A stretch of DNA of 64,000 bases. Origin: Endocalyx cinctus. Its lineage: Eukaryota > Ascomycota > Sordariomycetes > Amphisphaeriales > Apiosporaceae. The position numbers were made by a program, and so were the translations under genes. This document shows, piece by piece, positions 13,546 through 24,334 of this stretch (position 1 is its first letter; every line of letters starts with the position of its first letter). Location of the stretch: positions 1,738,019 to 1,802,018 of the forward strand of contig BCKC01000007.1 in the NCBI GenBank assembly GCA_001600455.1, in the 5' to 3' direction. Under the pieces are notes generated by a model. That model saw only the letters and a list, made by a program, of their open reading frames with translations, had not been told where the DNA came from and ran no database searches.

Positions 13546-13796
13546 AACGGCTGGATTTGACGCATAGGAAAATTTCACTCACTGTAGCTCGATGCTTGAC
13601 GGAGTTTTGGGTTCAGCTTAAAATACGTTTCATTGACGTATACCAAGAAAAGGGTTAACGAGAGCACGAAAAAAAGAGCATTGCATGTGGTCAACGCTAT
13701 TATGCCGCTCCGGCGTCTGTGAACGGGGTTTCGGGCTCTAGCCTCCAAGAAAGCTTCTGTTTCCGGCTGATCATCGTCGAGATAGGGGGACATCAT
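12792..13796 (-). CDS. UstYa/DUF3328 family oxidase
   Basis: UstYa-type proteins catalyse oxidative ring closure in fungal ribosomal peptides (ustiloxin, asperipin, phomopsin) and also act in other pathways. Two exons (13583-13796 and 12792-13486) join in frame to 302 residues. Residues 1-25 are cytosolic, followed by one membrane segment (about 29-50), then a lumenal domain. The two diagnostic HxxHC motifs are present: HQLHC at 162-166 and HMGHC at 197-201, with a conserved ITCGGN after the second. The first exon was assigned because it supplies the membrane anchor and fits the phase. The intron carries a run of about 27 T on the coding strand. It faces away from the peptide precursor gene across 952 bases, which suggests shared control and substrate. 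Confidence 0.92.
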
Positions 13797-14748
13797 TTTT
13801 CAGATGTTACAAGAAAGGGGAGAAGAATGTCACTCTTCAATTTCATACTTTGAAAATTAAGTGAGTTGTTTAAGATGATTTACGATATTGGAAATGGCGG
13901 GCATTGAAATCTCAACACAACCTTTACAACTTGCGAAAATCATTTGTCACGACAACACGTAATGATGCCGCCTCTTTTTCTTATCTTCTTCATTTGTTTG
14001 AATTATTATTATCCGTTTTTTCTGTTCGATTCTGGTATGAAGCTCACCTTCCCGAAATCCAGCTTATATATTCCCGGTATAGCTTGCTGAAAATCATAGG
14101 TTGACGAGAAGGTACTTTTGCTCGTAATATGATTAACGAAATAAAAAGAAATGGAAAGGATCGATATGCCTTTATAGAATACGCGAGATTCGCCGAACCT
14201 AGCATAGCTGTAGTAATTGACAAGGGTGGTAGGGTTGATTCTACCGGGTTAGCTTGGCGGCACAGCTGTTCAAGTGCAAGGTAGTTACAGCGCATCTCAC
14301 GACTATTGCAGCAAGAAATTTGAGAAACACTCGTAGCAATTACCGCATAGAGCTGGGTTCGATCTACGGAGTAGGTATATACACGGAAAAATATTGTCGA
14401 TACAATCGCACGGTCTTATTTGAACCGGAGACGCCGGCTGCTTCTGATAAGACGGGTGGAGCCAAGACGGAGCTCGAAGGAATTCAAGCATGTATGTATG
14501 TAGAGAATCGGTCACCGGTCACCGTTATAGGAAAGAAGTCATTTCAAGAAATAGCTTGTTTTGACATTGACATTAGGTAACTAGTTAAGGAGTGGGGGAA
14601 GTCTTGTAGAACAACATTGAAATATATAAAGCGAATATCTTCCATAGCCAACCTGATGGATCTACCTTCCACCGCAGACACAAATCTCACGCTTCTCCTC
14701 AACCTCACATTTCACTTCTCACCCGATATCATCATAAATCTGGTCAAG
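13797..14748. other. Shared divergent promoter of the UstYa-type gene and the peptide precursor
   Basis: Intergenic. Overlapping open frames at 14254-14580 (plus) and 14044-14295 (minus) have no family support. The bidirectional arrangement would allow co-expression of enzyme and substrate. Confidence 0.6.
14623..14630 (+). promoter_or_regulatory. Probable TATA box of the peptide precursor gene
   Basis: TATATAAA lies 119 bases before the precursor ATG, a reasonable distance for a short 5' leader. It is the best TATA match in the divergent region. Functional use is inferred. Confidence 0.5.
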
Positions 14749-15056
14749 ATGCGCAGCACGCTCCTTATCTCCGCCCTCGCGAGTATTAGCTCACTCGTGC
14801 TCGCTGCCCCCATCGCCGTAAGTAATTAATGAAGAAACCGCGCTTTAAGCCAGCATAGGTGAAGAAGAAGTTCTTATCGCTGACATCTAAACCCCCCAAA
14901 AAGGAGCAAGATAAGCACGAAGCTCTCCCGGCCGAGGCTGCTGCGCTTGAGCCCACCTATATTCGCACCTATCTTGGCGGCAAGCGAGAGGCTGCCCCGG
15001 AGGAAGCTTCTGAACTCGAGCCTACCTACATTCGTATGTATCTCGGCGGAAAGTAG
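14749..15056 (+). CDS. Secreted repeat-peptide precursor, candidate dikaritin-type RiPP
   Basis: Two exons (14749-14817 and 14859-15056) give 88 residues. Exon 1 encodes a signal peptide (MRSTLLISALASISSLVLA, then API). The 41-base intron removes an in-frame stop. After a Lys-rich linker come two copies of LEPTYIR(T/M)YLGGK, at residues 53-65 and 76-88; the first is followed by Arg, making a Lys-Arg Kex2 site, and then EAAPEE. A signal peptide, repeated Tyr-containing cores and KR sites define UstA-like precursors, and a UstYa-type enzyme lies divergently next to it. Most codon differences between the two copies are synonymous, so the peptide itself is under selection. The final product is unknown. 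A secreted signalling peptide is the alternative. Confidence 0.75.
14946..15053 (+). repeat. Two-copy core peptide repeat inside the precursor
   Basis: Copies are at 14946-14984 and 15015-15053, with a period of 69 bases (23 codons). Of 13 aligned codons, one differs in meaning (Thr versus Met) and about six differ only at the third base. Confidence 0.9.
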
Positions 15057-15416
15057 ACTTCTGTGTGGTTGAGTACTTTGGTTCGAGGAAAACCTGAGAA
15101 TTCAAGAGGCATGACTGTTTTCTGATTTACGCCATGGAGTCGACGAGAGAAACAAGGGGCTTGGAACAGGGAGAGTGACATAGCCTGCTGTAGAAATGAT
15201 ATGAATAAATTGTTTAGAATGTATAGATGATAAATGCCTTTATCAACTCATCATATATCATAAGAGGGGCTGAAGCACAAGTTTTTGAAGTCTACTTTCA
15301 ACTGGGTCATATTATCTTCGCGAGATGATCGAAGAGAGAGAGAGAGAAAGAGACAAAAAAATGGAGGAAAATATAATAATCTCTTCATTTTTCATATTCG
15401 TGTCATAGTATCTGAA
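15057..15416. other. Short intergenic region
   Basis: Holds the 3' ends of the precursor and the CaaX protein gene, which converge. A GA-rich simple repeat lies near 15333-15352. Nothing else is seen. Confidence 0.6.
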
Positions 15417-15929
15417 TCATAGGATGACACAGCAACCCGCCGAATCATGTCCTCGCCTATACCCTCGGGCATACCCATGAAACCTTCCACCAGAAAAGCC
15501 ATCTACGTAGCCTCGGTAATAACTCTCCTCGACCCCCTCAAGTAAACCCTCCCGCAAACCCTCCATAAAGCCAGGTTCAAAGCAAATTCTCCCGCCTTCA
15601 CGACGTCCACGGCGCAACCCCTCGCTCTGGCCATCATTGAGCGAGCTCTGTACTTGGCTGATAAGCATCCCAGCCTGGCTCGATGAGGGGATGTTGAAAT
15701 TGTTATTTCTGCGGATATTGACGACGGTTGAGGATGGGGTAACGGTTCTAATATAGCAACGCTCTCGCATGGCGGTACGCGATCGACGACGGGATCGGGG
15801 TACGAGTCTTAGTTCGATAGCTTGCGTGGTTTGATTTGATGATCTGCTTCTGTGACTACTAACTTCCTCTGATTCGTAGAGAGGGGGGTCGTCGGGGTAG
15901 ACACGAGCTGCAGGTACTCTGGAAGTCAT
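15417..15929 (-). CDS. Small protein with GX3 repeats and a CaaX prenylation tail
   Basis: Single exon, 170 residues, starting MTSRVPAARV. The frame stays open upstream to 16001 but without another ATG. The first 60 residues are Ser/Arg-rich. The last 55 residues place Gly at nearly every fourth position over eleven positions (GFMEGLREGLLEG through GYARGYRRG), with one Ser substitution; this resembles the deca-GX3 motif of Yae1-type proteins. The chain ends CCVIL, whose last four residues CVIL form a CaaX box; a final Leu favours geranylgeranyl transfer, and the extra Cys could be palmitoylated. Function is unknown; a membrane-tethered role is inferred. Its promoter lies in a transposon relic. 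Confidence 0.75.
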   Translation of the reverse strand: MTSRVPAARVYPDDPPLYESEEVSSHRSRSSNQTTQAIELRLVPRSRRRSRTAMRERCYIRTVTPSSTVVNIRRNNNFNIPSSSQAGMLISQVQSSLNDGQSEGLRRGRREGGRICFEPGFMEGLREGLLEGVEESYYRGYVDGFSGGRFHGYARGYRRGHDSAGCCVIL

Positions 15930-17173
15930 GCTGCAATTATCAACCGTATATTCCTTTCTGTAAGAGTGGAAGGCAGGTAGAAGTATATTCGTAAGATCCA
16001 AGTGTTGATAAAATTAATTATTGAACGCGGCTGGAGCCTCTACTTATATAGACAGTACTTTACTTAGGCTACCCCGAGGGTAGCTACAGGTACGCCGGTA
16101 GTACAGGTACCTGATACTAGTGTCCTTGATGTTTACGTGTTATTGTGAGAGTGTTCATGCGAGAAGCATACTATCTTTACGAGAGATATATGAGGCTCAT
16201 ACACGTATATGGTATGGTAGATGGCCTTTACAGTGCGCTTCGCGTGACGTAGAAGAAAAGTTTAGAGGCCGATTATCTTGGTACGAAAGCCGTCCACCGT
16301 GAAAGGGTGCTTATTTCTAACAGCTATTAGACAAGTGAGTCGGGAGATTTAAGCGCTGGTCTGACTTCTCTGATGTTTCCGATGCTCTGTGTTTCTACCC
16401 ATGATATGGATTCGGTAACAAATCATTGGATCTTGGAGAATATCAATGATTACTTGTGTTGCTGCTGTTCCGAAATTAGGGATGTCAGATTTGTTCACGT
16501 GTATGATTTTGCTGTTATCATATCATAAATGTAAACACTCGTTCACGTGAAAATGATCACGGTAAGTTTTCGTAAAGAGTAACATAGCAACCACCTGTAA
16601 CAGCATTGGATGTGGGACAGATCATACAATATGAGTTCATATGATTCTAGGTGTTATACTTGTCAAGCACAGGACGATATTCCGAAGTGGGGATTTAAAA
16701 GTGATCAATATGACAGTCTCATCAAAACAACACGACTGTTATAGTGCGGTACTTTGAGACCCGTGAAACAAACAGAGAAGGTAAACACGAAATGGACAAA
16801 GTTTACCCGCCAATTGAAGACGATGTGAGTTTCTCGACTTCTCTGAAACACTCTGGAATATTAGGCGAGAAAAGCGATTTATGCTCGTCTAAGTTCTGAG
16901 CTGGATGGACTACTAATACGCTCCCCCTTTACCACTTTTCTATTTGAGATGGTATTTGTAAATATACAGGGTGGTCTTTCAAAGACTTTCATCCTCGTTG
17001 GCTACCAGTGTAATGAAGGTATTAATCATAACCCTGTAAACTCCCTGAACATCTTTTTATGCGAACAGTATTCCGGCACTTGCGATTTATATACTCTATT
17101 TTGAGAAACTAATACCAGTCTATGCTTAACACTCTATAACCCGTACTGCTGCGACAGGTAGTAACCCAAAGAT
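15930..17173. other. Intergenic region with a repeat relic
   Basis: Besides the LTR-like relic at 15990-16133, no gene is supported. A 60-residue frame at 16120-16302 is not convincing. Confidence 0.6.
15990..16133. repeat. LTR-like relic related to 43.65-43.80 kb
   Basis: Shares with 43660-43802 the ordered blocks AATTAATT/TTATTAATT, GAGCCTCTACTTATATAGAC or GGCCTCTCCTTATATAGAC, TAGGCTACCCCGAGGGTA or GGGCTACCCGGAGGGTA, and a TGTCC(TTGAT) end. The TATATAGA block looks like a promoter TATA box of an LTR. Identity by eye is about 70 percent. Confidence 0.5.
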
Positions 17174-18786
17174 TTAAATAACAGTACCAGTGATGTGAAG
17201 GGTTTTAAGATTTTCGACTCTTCTCTTTCGTTCGTTAACCCCTTCCAGATATTGCGGAGTCCACGCTTCCTGCCACTCAGTTAGTTCTAGTTGAGGTCCT
17301 TCTGTATCTTTGATGATAGAGTAGAGCTGGTTGAGAAACGCCACACTATTGGGATACTTGTTATAGTGAAACAGAGACGTCTTGTGGTCCACTTCTGCAA
17401 GGCGTGACTCTTCCCATTCTTTCATTTCCACTATTGGCGGCAACTCGACTCGTCCGGCTAGATACGCCGCTATCACGGCCGCCTGGTACTCAAATACTCG
17501 AAATGATACGCTATTCTGGATTAACCCGACAAATGACAGCGTCGGGTCGTCCCGCCAAAAAGTGTGAAGGTATGTGCCTGGTACCCAGTCCGGGATAAAG
17601 CTTCGCGAGTGATTATGGTGCGCGTAAGGCGGCTCTAAAAAGGGGAAAGAAATATGATATCCAGTGGCGAATATGATCGAATCTGGGAAGATCGTAGACC
17701 CGCCGTCTTTGAAATGGAAGTGACCTGTAGTTGGATCGATGCGACTTAACTCCGATCTCACCGAGATGCTAGGAACACCTTCGAGTGATGTTGGATACAT
17801 CCAACTGGCCGTGCGATGGGACACTGTAAGTTCAGATGCCACCGGTATGAGGTCGCGGATGAGATCAAGGGCAGTGATCCCATTACCTACGATGAGAACA
17901 GACTAATTAAAAGAAGGGGAAAAAATTAGCTAAGTTCTTTGGCATCTCAGGTTCCTATTAAGGCGGTAAATCGACTAACCTTGTTCTCGAAAGGTCGCGT
18001 CGAGCGGAAGTATTTGGAGTGAAGAGCGCGGCCTGGAAAGGCTCTGTTGTACTCGGTCAAACCTGACACAGCAGGTATTTTCGGTACAGAATATAGGCCC
18101 GTGGCAACGATAACGGCATCAAAAGTCTCTCGATACCAGTAATCATCAGTATGGGAGCTCGATTGTCTCATAGTTAGATGCCACTCAGAGCCATTCTTTA
18201 TCGCTTTCTCGACAGTCGTGTTCAACACCAACTTATCGGCATGTCTTGAATGTAGCGCCTGGATGTATTTTAGAACGCGCCCTGCCGATGGAAACATCGG
18301 ATCTGAACTCTCGGTGGAAGGCGTCTTGTCAATCTCTGAGAAGTGAACGTAGGTGTATGACATGATATCCTTCGAATCGTCAACGGCGGTTTCCGAGAGA
18401 TTAACTCAAGTGCACGTACAATATTAACATTGGTGGTGAGATTTTCATACACTGGTGCTGTGATCCACCGCTCTCGCTCATTATCGCTGGGGGTGGTGCT
18501 TGGCAGATCTTCAGGTATATTCGAAGGTTTGTCTTCTATACTTGGATGGACTACAGGGTCCGCGGGCGGGATGTAGGGCTCAGGATCAAAGTTCCTATCA
18601 GAACATCAGCGAGTCGCCTTAAGCTTAGGGTTTCCCTACCGGTTAATACCATGCACCGCCAACCTCACCTCGGCGCTCGAAGACTCGTATGACGTCGAAG
18701 CATCCTGTTTGTTGGACTGCTTCGGCCGCGGCAGCACCTGATGGACCGGCACCGATAATAGCGACGCGTTTAATGGAATTTGACAT
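17174..18786 (-). CDS. Flavin-containing monooxygenase (FMO/Baeyer-Villiger type)
   Basis: FAD- and NADPH-dependent oxygenase of the FMO superfamily. Four exons (18650-18786, 18420-18594, 17980-18369, 17174-17902) join in frame to 476 residues. The FAD fold is GAGPSG near residue 12, followed by the family GGAWNF segment. The second nucleotide fold is VGNGITALD at the start of exon 4. ATGYHISFPFL is the usual FMO ATG motif. No signal peptide is seen. It lies between the ribosomal-peptide pair and the polyketide cluster. Ustiloxin-type clusters also include such oxygenases, so either pathway may own it. Substrate is unknown. Confidence 0.9.
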
Positions 18787-19560
18787 GTTACACTAGCACT
18801 CTAGTGATAAGCACGGAGAGACGCTACGGCCTTTTAAACGCGCCAGACTTTGATATTCAATATCATCCGTTCCCTTTATAATGCAGCATAAAGATGATGT
18901 TATTTTCAGCCCCTTAGATATCTCATCTGGTACGCGATAGAGACCGGGAGGAATCGCGAGCGATTACTAAACTACCAGCCAATAGCTAAGTTAAGTATGG
19001 GGCCGAGGCGGGGTAAGGTGGTGTCTTCCGCCAGTCAGTTAGACCGGGCATATCCCTGAGTAGTTGAGTAAACACTTATTGGAAGATCCGGACTAACTTC
19101 TACTATTTAAGATATAAGCGATATCGGGCTGATCGGGAAACCTATAAGTATGCCATTCACGATGTGTCTGACGCCATAAGTGCAATCTACTTCCGAGATA
19201 CATGAATCTGATAAACTACGAAATTTATTTGGATAAATAATCTCAAGCAAAAGTGAGTCTAATTTGATTTGTAAGTATTCACTTGTACACTTAATCATCA
19301 TTGGTATTCCCGTCTTTTCACCGCGGACGTTGACTATATTAGAAAAATATGACTGGAATAGATTATAGCCGGACTATTCACGCACTATGAACGTGGACTT
19401 CTATGGGATGCGGTGTTTCACTACTACATACGAAATGTTTAAGCGGGTCTTAAGTGTTTTCATGTTCCGAAGTTGATCGAATTGAGTAGATTAAAGAGTG
19501 TGCTCTACCGTAATCAATTGGTTTGGTTTCGGGTTGTTGCTCTGAACATATTCGCATAAT
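18787..19560. other. Intergenic region
   Basis: Promoter of the monooxygenase gene and 3' region of the transporter. No coding signal is seen. Confidence 0.6.
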
Positions 19561-21344
19561 CTAGGCTTTCGTGTCTTCAAGAACTCCGCAACTCTCATCA
19601 ACACCGACAGATCGCTGTCTCTTCTGGTCCCTTAGACTGAAATATAATACAGCTAATAATGAGACAAACTGTGCAATTGTAGTGACCAACACAGAAATGA
19701 AACCAGCTCGGAAGTTGGGCCCACCGCTGGCGGGGAACTGAACTACTTGGGTCCCTGCCGTGATGGCTTGTCCAATGGCATTCATGCTGGCCGTGACCAC
19801 AGCACGTTCTTCGGCATCGCCTGCCATGACTATCGAGGCCCAACCCATAGTCAATAGGGAGCAAGCTAATTTGATGGTGTATCATTAGTCGATAGACTCC
19901 TGGAATTTCATACATGCACAAATTAAGTTACTTACCAGACTCGAAACCCGTAAGTATAAATCCGGCTAAACGACCACTTTCACCTACATCCCAAGCCACT
20001 AAAATACACATTCCAATTAGCATAGGAAATGTGACTGCGATGGCTGGGACCCAGGAACGACTAATCCTATCGGCGGCGATGCCGGAGGCGAGAGCCACCA
20101 CAATGCTCACAGCCGTGGCAATGGTCGGAATAGTGTTAATCTGTACTATGCTGTACATGTCGCTCTTCGCCTTGAGATAGAGCGAAAAGGGTTGTCCTGG
20201 AGGTAAAAAGTTCTGATCCATCAAGGCCCATTGCAACACAAATAGGTACCAATGCCATCGGGTGAACACGCGCTTGAAGATGCTGCGAGAGAGTTTTAAC
20301 TGAGGCGGAGCCGTAAGGTTCTCGATTCGCTTTTGTGCTAAGGCGTGCTCTGCTGATGTTAGGAGACGCGACTTTTTCCGTGATGGGACGTCAGGGAAGA
20401 CGAAAAATCCACTGGGTTACTGTTAGGTACTTCATATTTGCCATATTTCTAGACAACATTTCTCTTTTACAAAAGATGAATTACTGAGATCAAATGGACA
20501 GCTCGGGCCAACTTATAAGACTGCAATACCAAGCGTGATCATTGCATCGACGATAAAGAGCCACCTGTTCCACTTCCGAGTCAATGCGGGACCAATATAA
20601 TCACAAATCTAAGGAGTTACTCACCTCCAACCAGCCAAACAATGGACCTGGTTCAAATTCGTATATGCCGCCGCTTGTAGGTAACCGGCAAACATTGTTC
20701 CTAAGGGGCTAGCTATGAAAAATAAGGATACGCGGCGGCCGATCTCACTTGGCTTGTACCAAGAACCTATGATGTATATGGTCCCGGTGAATGAGCAACA
20801 TTCGAAGACGCCGGTGAAAAAGCGCATGGCATATAGTGTTTCGACATTTCGTGCCCAGGCCAGACCAAATGTCGATAGTCCCCAACCAAGCTCGAGAGTC
20901 GGCAGAACTACATTGGCGGGATAATGCGTAAGGTAATAACAAGCCGGGATCATGAAAGTGCAGTATGAAGCCCAAAAGGTTGCCGTTATGTAGTTGAACT
21001 CATCTCCTTGCATGTTGAGGTCTTCTTTCATGCCGCTATTAAACCATTAGCTTGTTAATCTTAGATTCGAATAATATCTATACTATGGCATACCTGACAT
21101 AGGCGTTGGTAATAGATTGCTGGTCCAGGTACTTCGTGAAGAATGACAAGCATCCGAATATAAGAATGCTCAAATCAAGCTTCAGTATCAACACCTTCTC
21201 TTCTGTTGGCATATCTTTTGGATACCAGTGCAGCCGTGTCATAAAATCGACACAGACTAAGTCTGAGCCCTTCGGTGGCTTTGTATCATGAGGACTGTCC
21301 TGATGTACTATCGGTGAGGTAGTGGCCTTCCTAGGTGGCGCCAT
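19561..21344 (-). CDS. Dal5/Liz1-type major facilitator transporter with a mutated splice donor
   Basis: Anion:cation symporter branch of the major facilitator superfamily, which includes allantoate, nicotinate and pantothenate carriers. Five exons (21094-21344, 20625-21035, 20517-20564, 19936-20411, 19561-19865) sum to 1491 bases, 496 residues, with family segments FTKYLDQQSITNAYV, ATFWASYC, MRFFTGVFE, IGSWYKPSEIGRR, SPLGTMFAGYLQAAAYTN and FTRWHWYLFVLQWALMDQNF. The third intron (20412-20516) begins ATAAGT instead of GTAAGT; only this non-canonical junction keeps the frame. If it is not spliced, translation stops at the next codon, near residue 238. The gene may therefore be non-functional or rely on a weak site. 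It diverges from the luciferase-like gene. Confidence 0.85.
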
Positions 21345-22090
21345 TGTTATGTATAAATATCTGAGATATCTCAATGTTCGTACAACTAGTCACTTTATGA
21401 GCCCCTTCTTTTTTCATTTAGATTAATCGTAAATATAAATATCAATGTTAAGGGCGAGACCTAGGCGAAGTGGGAATATGTTTCTGATATATTCATCGCC
21501 ATCTGCTTCTCGCATATTTATAAGCAGAATGAAAAGGGCTTAAAAAGGAGATTAATATAAGTACAAGAATCATCACATATTCAAATTAATTATGGTATTC
21601 TATGCTATACGATTGGAATTATGGTGCAAGTCCGTCTATGATAAAAGGAGAGGGACGGTGGGGAATAACGTCAAGATGCCCTGGAATGGCGTTACATGCA
21701 GGCATCGGACATTGCAGATTGGCATGCGATTATGCTTCTTCAGATCCGCTACCATTTATATAGGTTGAGAAGTACGGTGTTACTGATATCGGGGTCATTT
21801 CGAATATCTTGTATTTATGGAGTCGATAAGTATGATATCAAGATCCGGGAATGTGACGTGATGAAATACCCTGCAGTCGCCAATGCAGCCAACCCCCGAC
21901 CGACCGGCGCTACTGTAATAGACATCACAACCAATCGAGACGGGAAGTAATGAATATAAACAAACCAAGGTGGAAGAAACATAATTTTAATCATGGGTCG
22001 AATATGGTAAATAACTTATTGAACATCTTCTTGACCCTCGAGTATGCTTGTTTGAGCCGTACACACCTTCAGATATCATAAAAAGACATT
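21345..22090. other. Divergent promoter region
   Basis: Lies between the transporter and the luciferase-like monooxygenase. An 84-residue frame at 21696-21950 has no family support. Confidence 0.6.
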
Positions 22091-23923
22091 ATGAATTTTC
22101 AAGGTTGGAAATGTTTTAAGTTGTTACATTCGCTCCATAGTAAACGGCGATCTAAAAGAGCTACCGAAGTTCAATCAGATGATAAGAGGGACTCAACTAC
22201 CCAGGGAAGTGAGACTGTTAGCCCACACGAGATGGATAAGGGAAAGAAGCACATACTTCTCAATGCCTTCGATATGGCAACAGTAGGTCACCTCTCGCCG
22301 GGCCAATGGAAAGTGAGTAATCCTGAAATTTGATAAAATACCCGTATGAAAGCGTTAAGGCGATAGGGGTGGACGAATATCAACCTATTATCTGGGACGG
22401 AGTATTTAAAGTCAGTGCTAATATGGGACTCGATAATAGCGAGCTGGCGACCAAGGTGCAAATAAAAGGGACTTGGAATATTGGATCGAACTGGCCAAGA
22501 TATTAAAGCGCGGGAATTTCAATACTCTCTTCCTCGCTGATATATATGGTGGCTATGATACGTACGAGCAATCGTTGGACAGCTGCATTAGACGCGCTGC
22601 ACAATGGCCCATGTTGGACCCGACTATTGTGAGTCGACCAGTTCACCGGGCTGATCTAAGAAAAACCTCAGGAGCATCATTAACGAGAACTTCAGCCCAT
22701 TTCAGCAATGGCCGCGGTCACCAAACACCTAGCTTTTGGAATTACTGCCTCGACCTCGTTCGAACCACCGTTTCTAATGGCTAAGAGGTTCTCTACTCTG
22801 GATCATATGACCAAGGAAAGAATCGGTTGGAATATCGTAAGCTATTTTCTTTACTTTCGGAATTCGTTGGTTATATGTCTTGTTCGTGATTGATTTCTAA
22901 TCACACATGGAATTTATGGGCATACAGGTGACATCGTGGAAAAAGGGGGCGTTCAAAGCGATAGGTATCGATACTCCCATTGAGCATGACGAGAGATATA
23001 TGCAAGCCGATGAATATCTTCGCGTCATGTATAAGTAAGTTCTCTCCTCCGGTCAATTGGGCTACATATTTTAGCTCTACACAGAGCATTTTGAAACAAG
23101 AAAGGCGTGGTTTCTAACGATTCTACTTAGACTATGGGAAGCTTCCTGGGCCGATGATGCTGTCAACCCGAAACCAGCGGAAGAAATATATCAGGACCCA
23201 AACAAGATCCGTAACATCACTCACCAAGGGAAGTATTTCTGCCTTGATACACGTCATATAGTGGATCCCTCACCTCAGAGAACACCGTTCCTCTTCCAGG
23301 CCGGTACCTCATCTGCTGGGATTGATTTCGCTTCAACGCACGCCGAGGCGATATTCCTAGGGGGCCAAACACCAGCTTCCGTTGAACCTAAGGTCGCCAG
23401 AATCAGGGCGGCGGCCGCCACCAAGGGGCGGGACCCGCGGAGTCTCAAAATTTTCGTCACGATTACGCCGATCCTGGGCCAGACCGACGAAGAGGCGCAG
23501 AAGAAGCACGAGGAGTATCTCAAATACGCTAGCACGATCGGTGGATTAGTCTTGGTCTCAGGACTGACAGGTATCGACGTCTCAAAGGTGCCCCTAGACG
23601 AAGAGCTTAGTGCTGCGCACAGCACCGAGGCTAACAAGGTGCATAGCCACTTGGCAACTTTTATGGAAGGAAACCAGAAGTGGACGCCGCGCACCCTAGC
23701 GAAGAGGGTGGCGATCGGTGGATTCGGGCCTCTCGTGGTTGGAAGCCCCGCGACAGTTGCGGACGAGCTAGAGAGATGGGTGAAGGAAGGGGATGTAGAT
23801 GGGTTTAACATCGTTCATGTGACTACACCGGGCTCGTTTGAAGACGTCGCTGATCTGTTGGTACCGGAGCTTTGCCGTCGGGGCTTATACCCGGAGCCTT
23901 ACGATGAGAATGAAGATCGCTAG
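22091..23923 (+). CDS. Luciferase-like FMN-dependent monooxygenase (NtaA/SnaA/DszA family)
   Basis: Family members use reduced FMN supplied by a partner reductase to oxidise small molecules. Five exons (22091-22312, 22440-22628, 22696-22836, 22928-23034, 23131-23923) join in frame to 483 residues. Family blocks are LLNAFDMATVGHLSPGQW, DLEYWIELAKILKRG, LFLADIYGGYDTY, ISAMAAVTKHLAFGITAST, FSTLDHMTKERIGWNIVTSW, DERYMQADEYLRVMYKLW, FLFQAGTSSAG and GFNIVHVTTPGSFED. The N terminus has about 50 extra basic, Ser-rich residues; Met49 could be the alternative start. It sits between the transporter and the synthase, so a tailoring role is inferred. The substrate is not predictable. Confidence 0.92.
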
Positions 23924-24334
23924 ACAGCGCGAGAGAAAGTCTACGGAAGGGGCCAGAAACACTTGAGAGATGATCATATTGGTAGCAGATACAAATATGA
24001 CGTATACCAATAGAATATTGCTGACGAAGAAAAAGCTTAAATAGTTTAAAGAAAAAAAAAGTCACATTAAGCCGGGTTTCTTAAGTCGTTCTACCTAGTC
24101 AAACAAAGAGCAGACATACTAGTAATAAGCCTCCTGATTATCTGATACTTCATCACACGAACCTTTCCCCTCCAACTTCAAAGTGGCATATTATCCCGCG
24201 CTCCCCTTTTCACCTTATAATCGCGCGATTATACAGCGATCTCGCAACTAAGTAGCAGTTTTATATACCCTGGCCCTATTACTTTTGTTATTCTTATAAG
24301 AAACTGGTTACTCCTAATTAAAAACTCCAATGAA
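23924..24334. other. Convergent 3' intergenic region
   Basis: Lies between the luciferase-like gene and the 3' end of the polyketide synthase. No gene is seen. Confidence 0.6.

Noticed and set aside
14254..14580. 108-residue frame in the divergent promoter of the ribosomal-peptide pair
   Set aside because: No motif and another frame on the opposite strand; considered chance.
23275..23811. 178-residue minus-strand open frame
   Set aside because: Shadow of the last exon of the luciferase-like monooxygenase.
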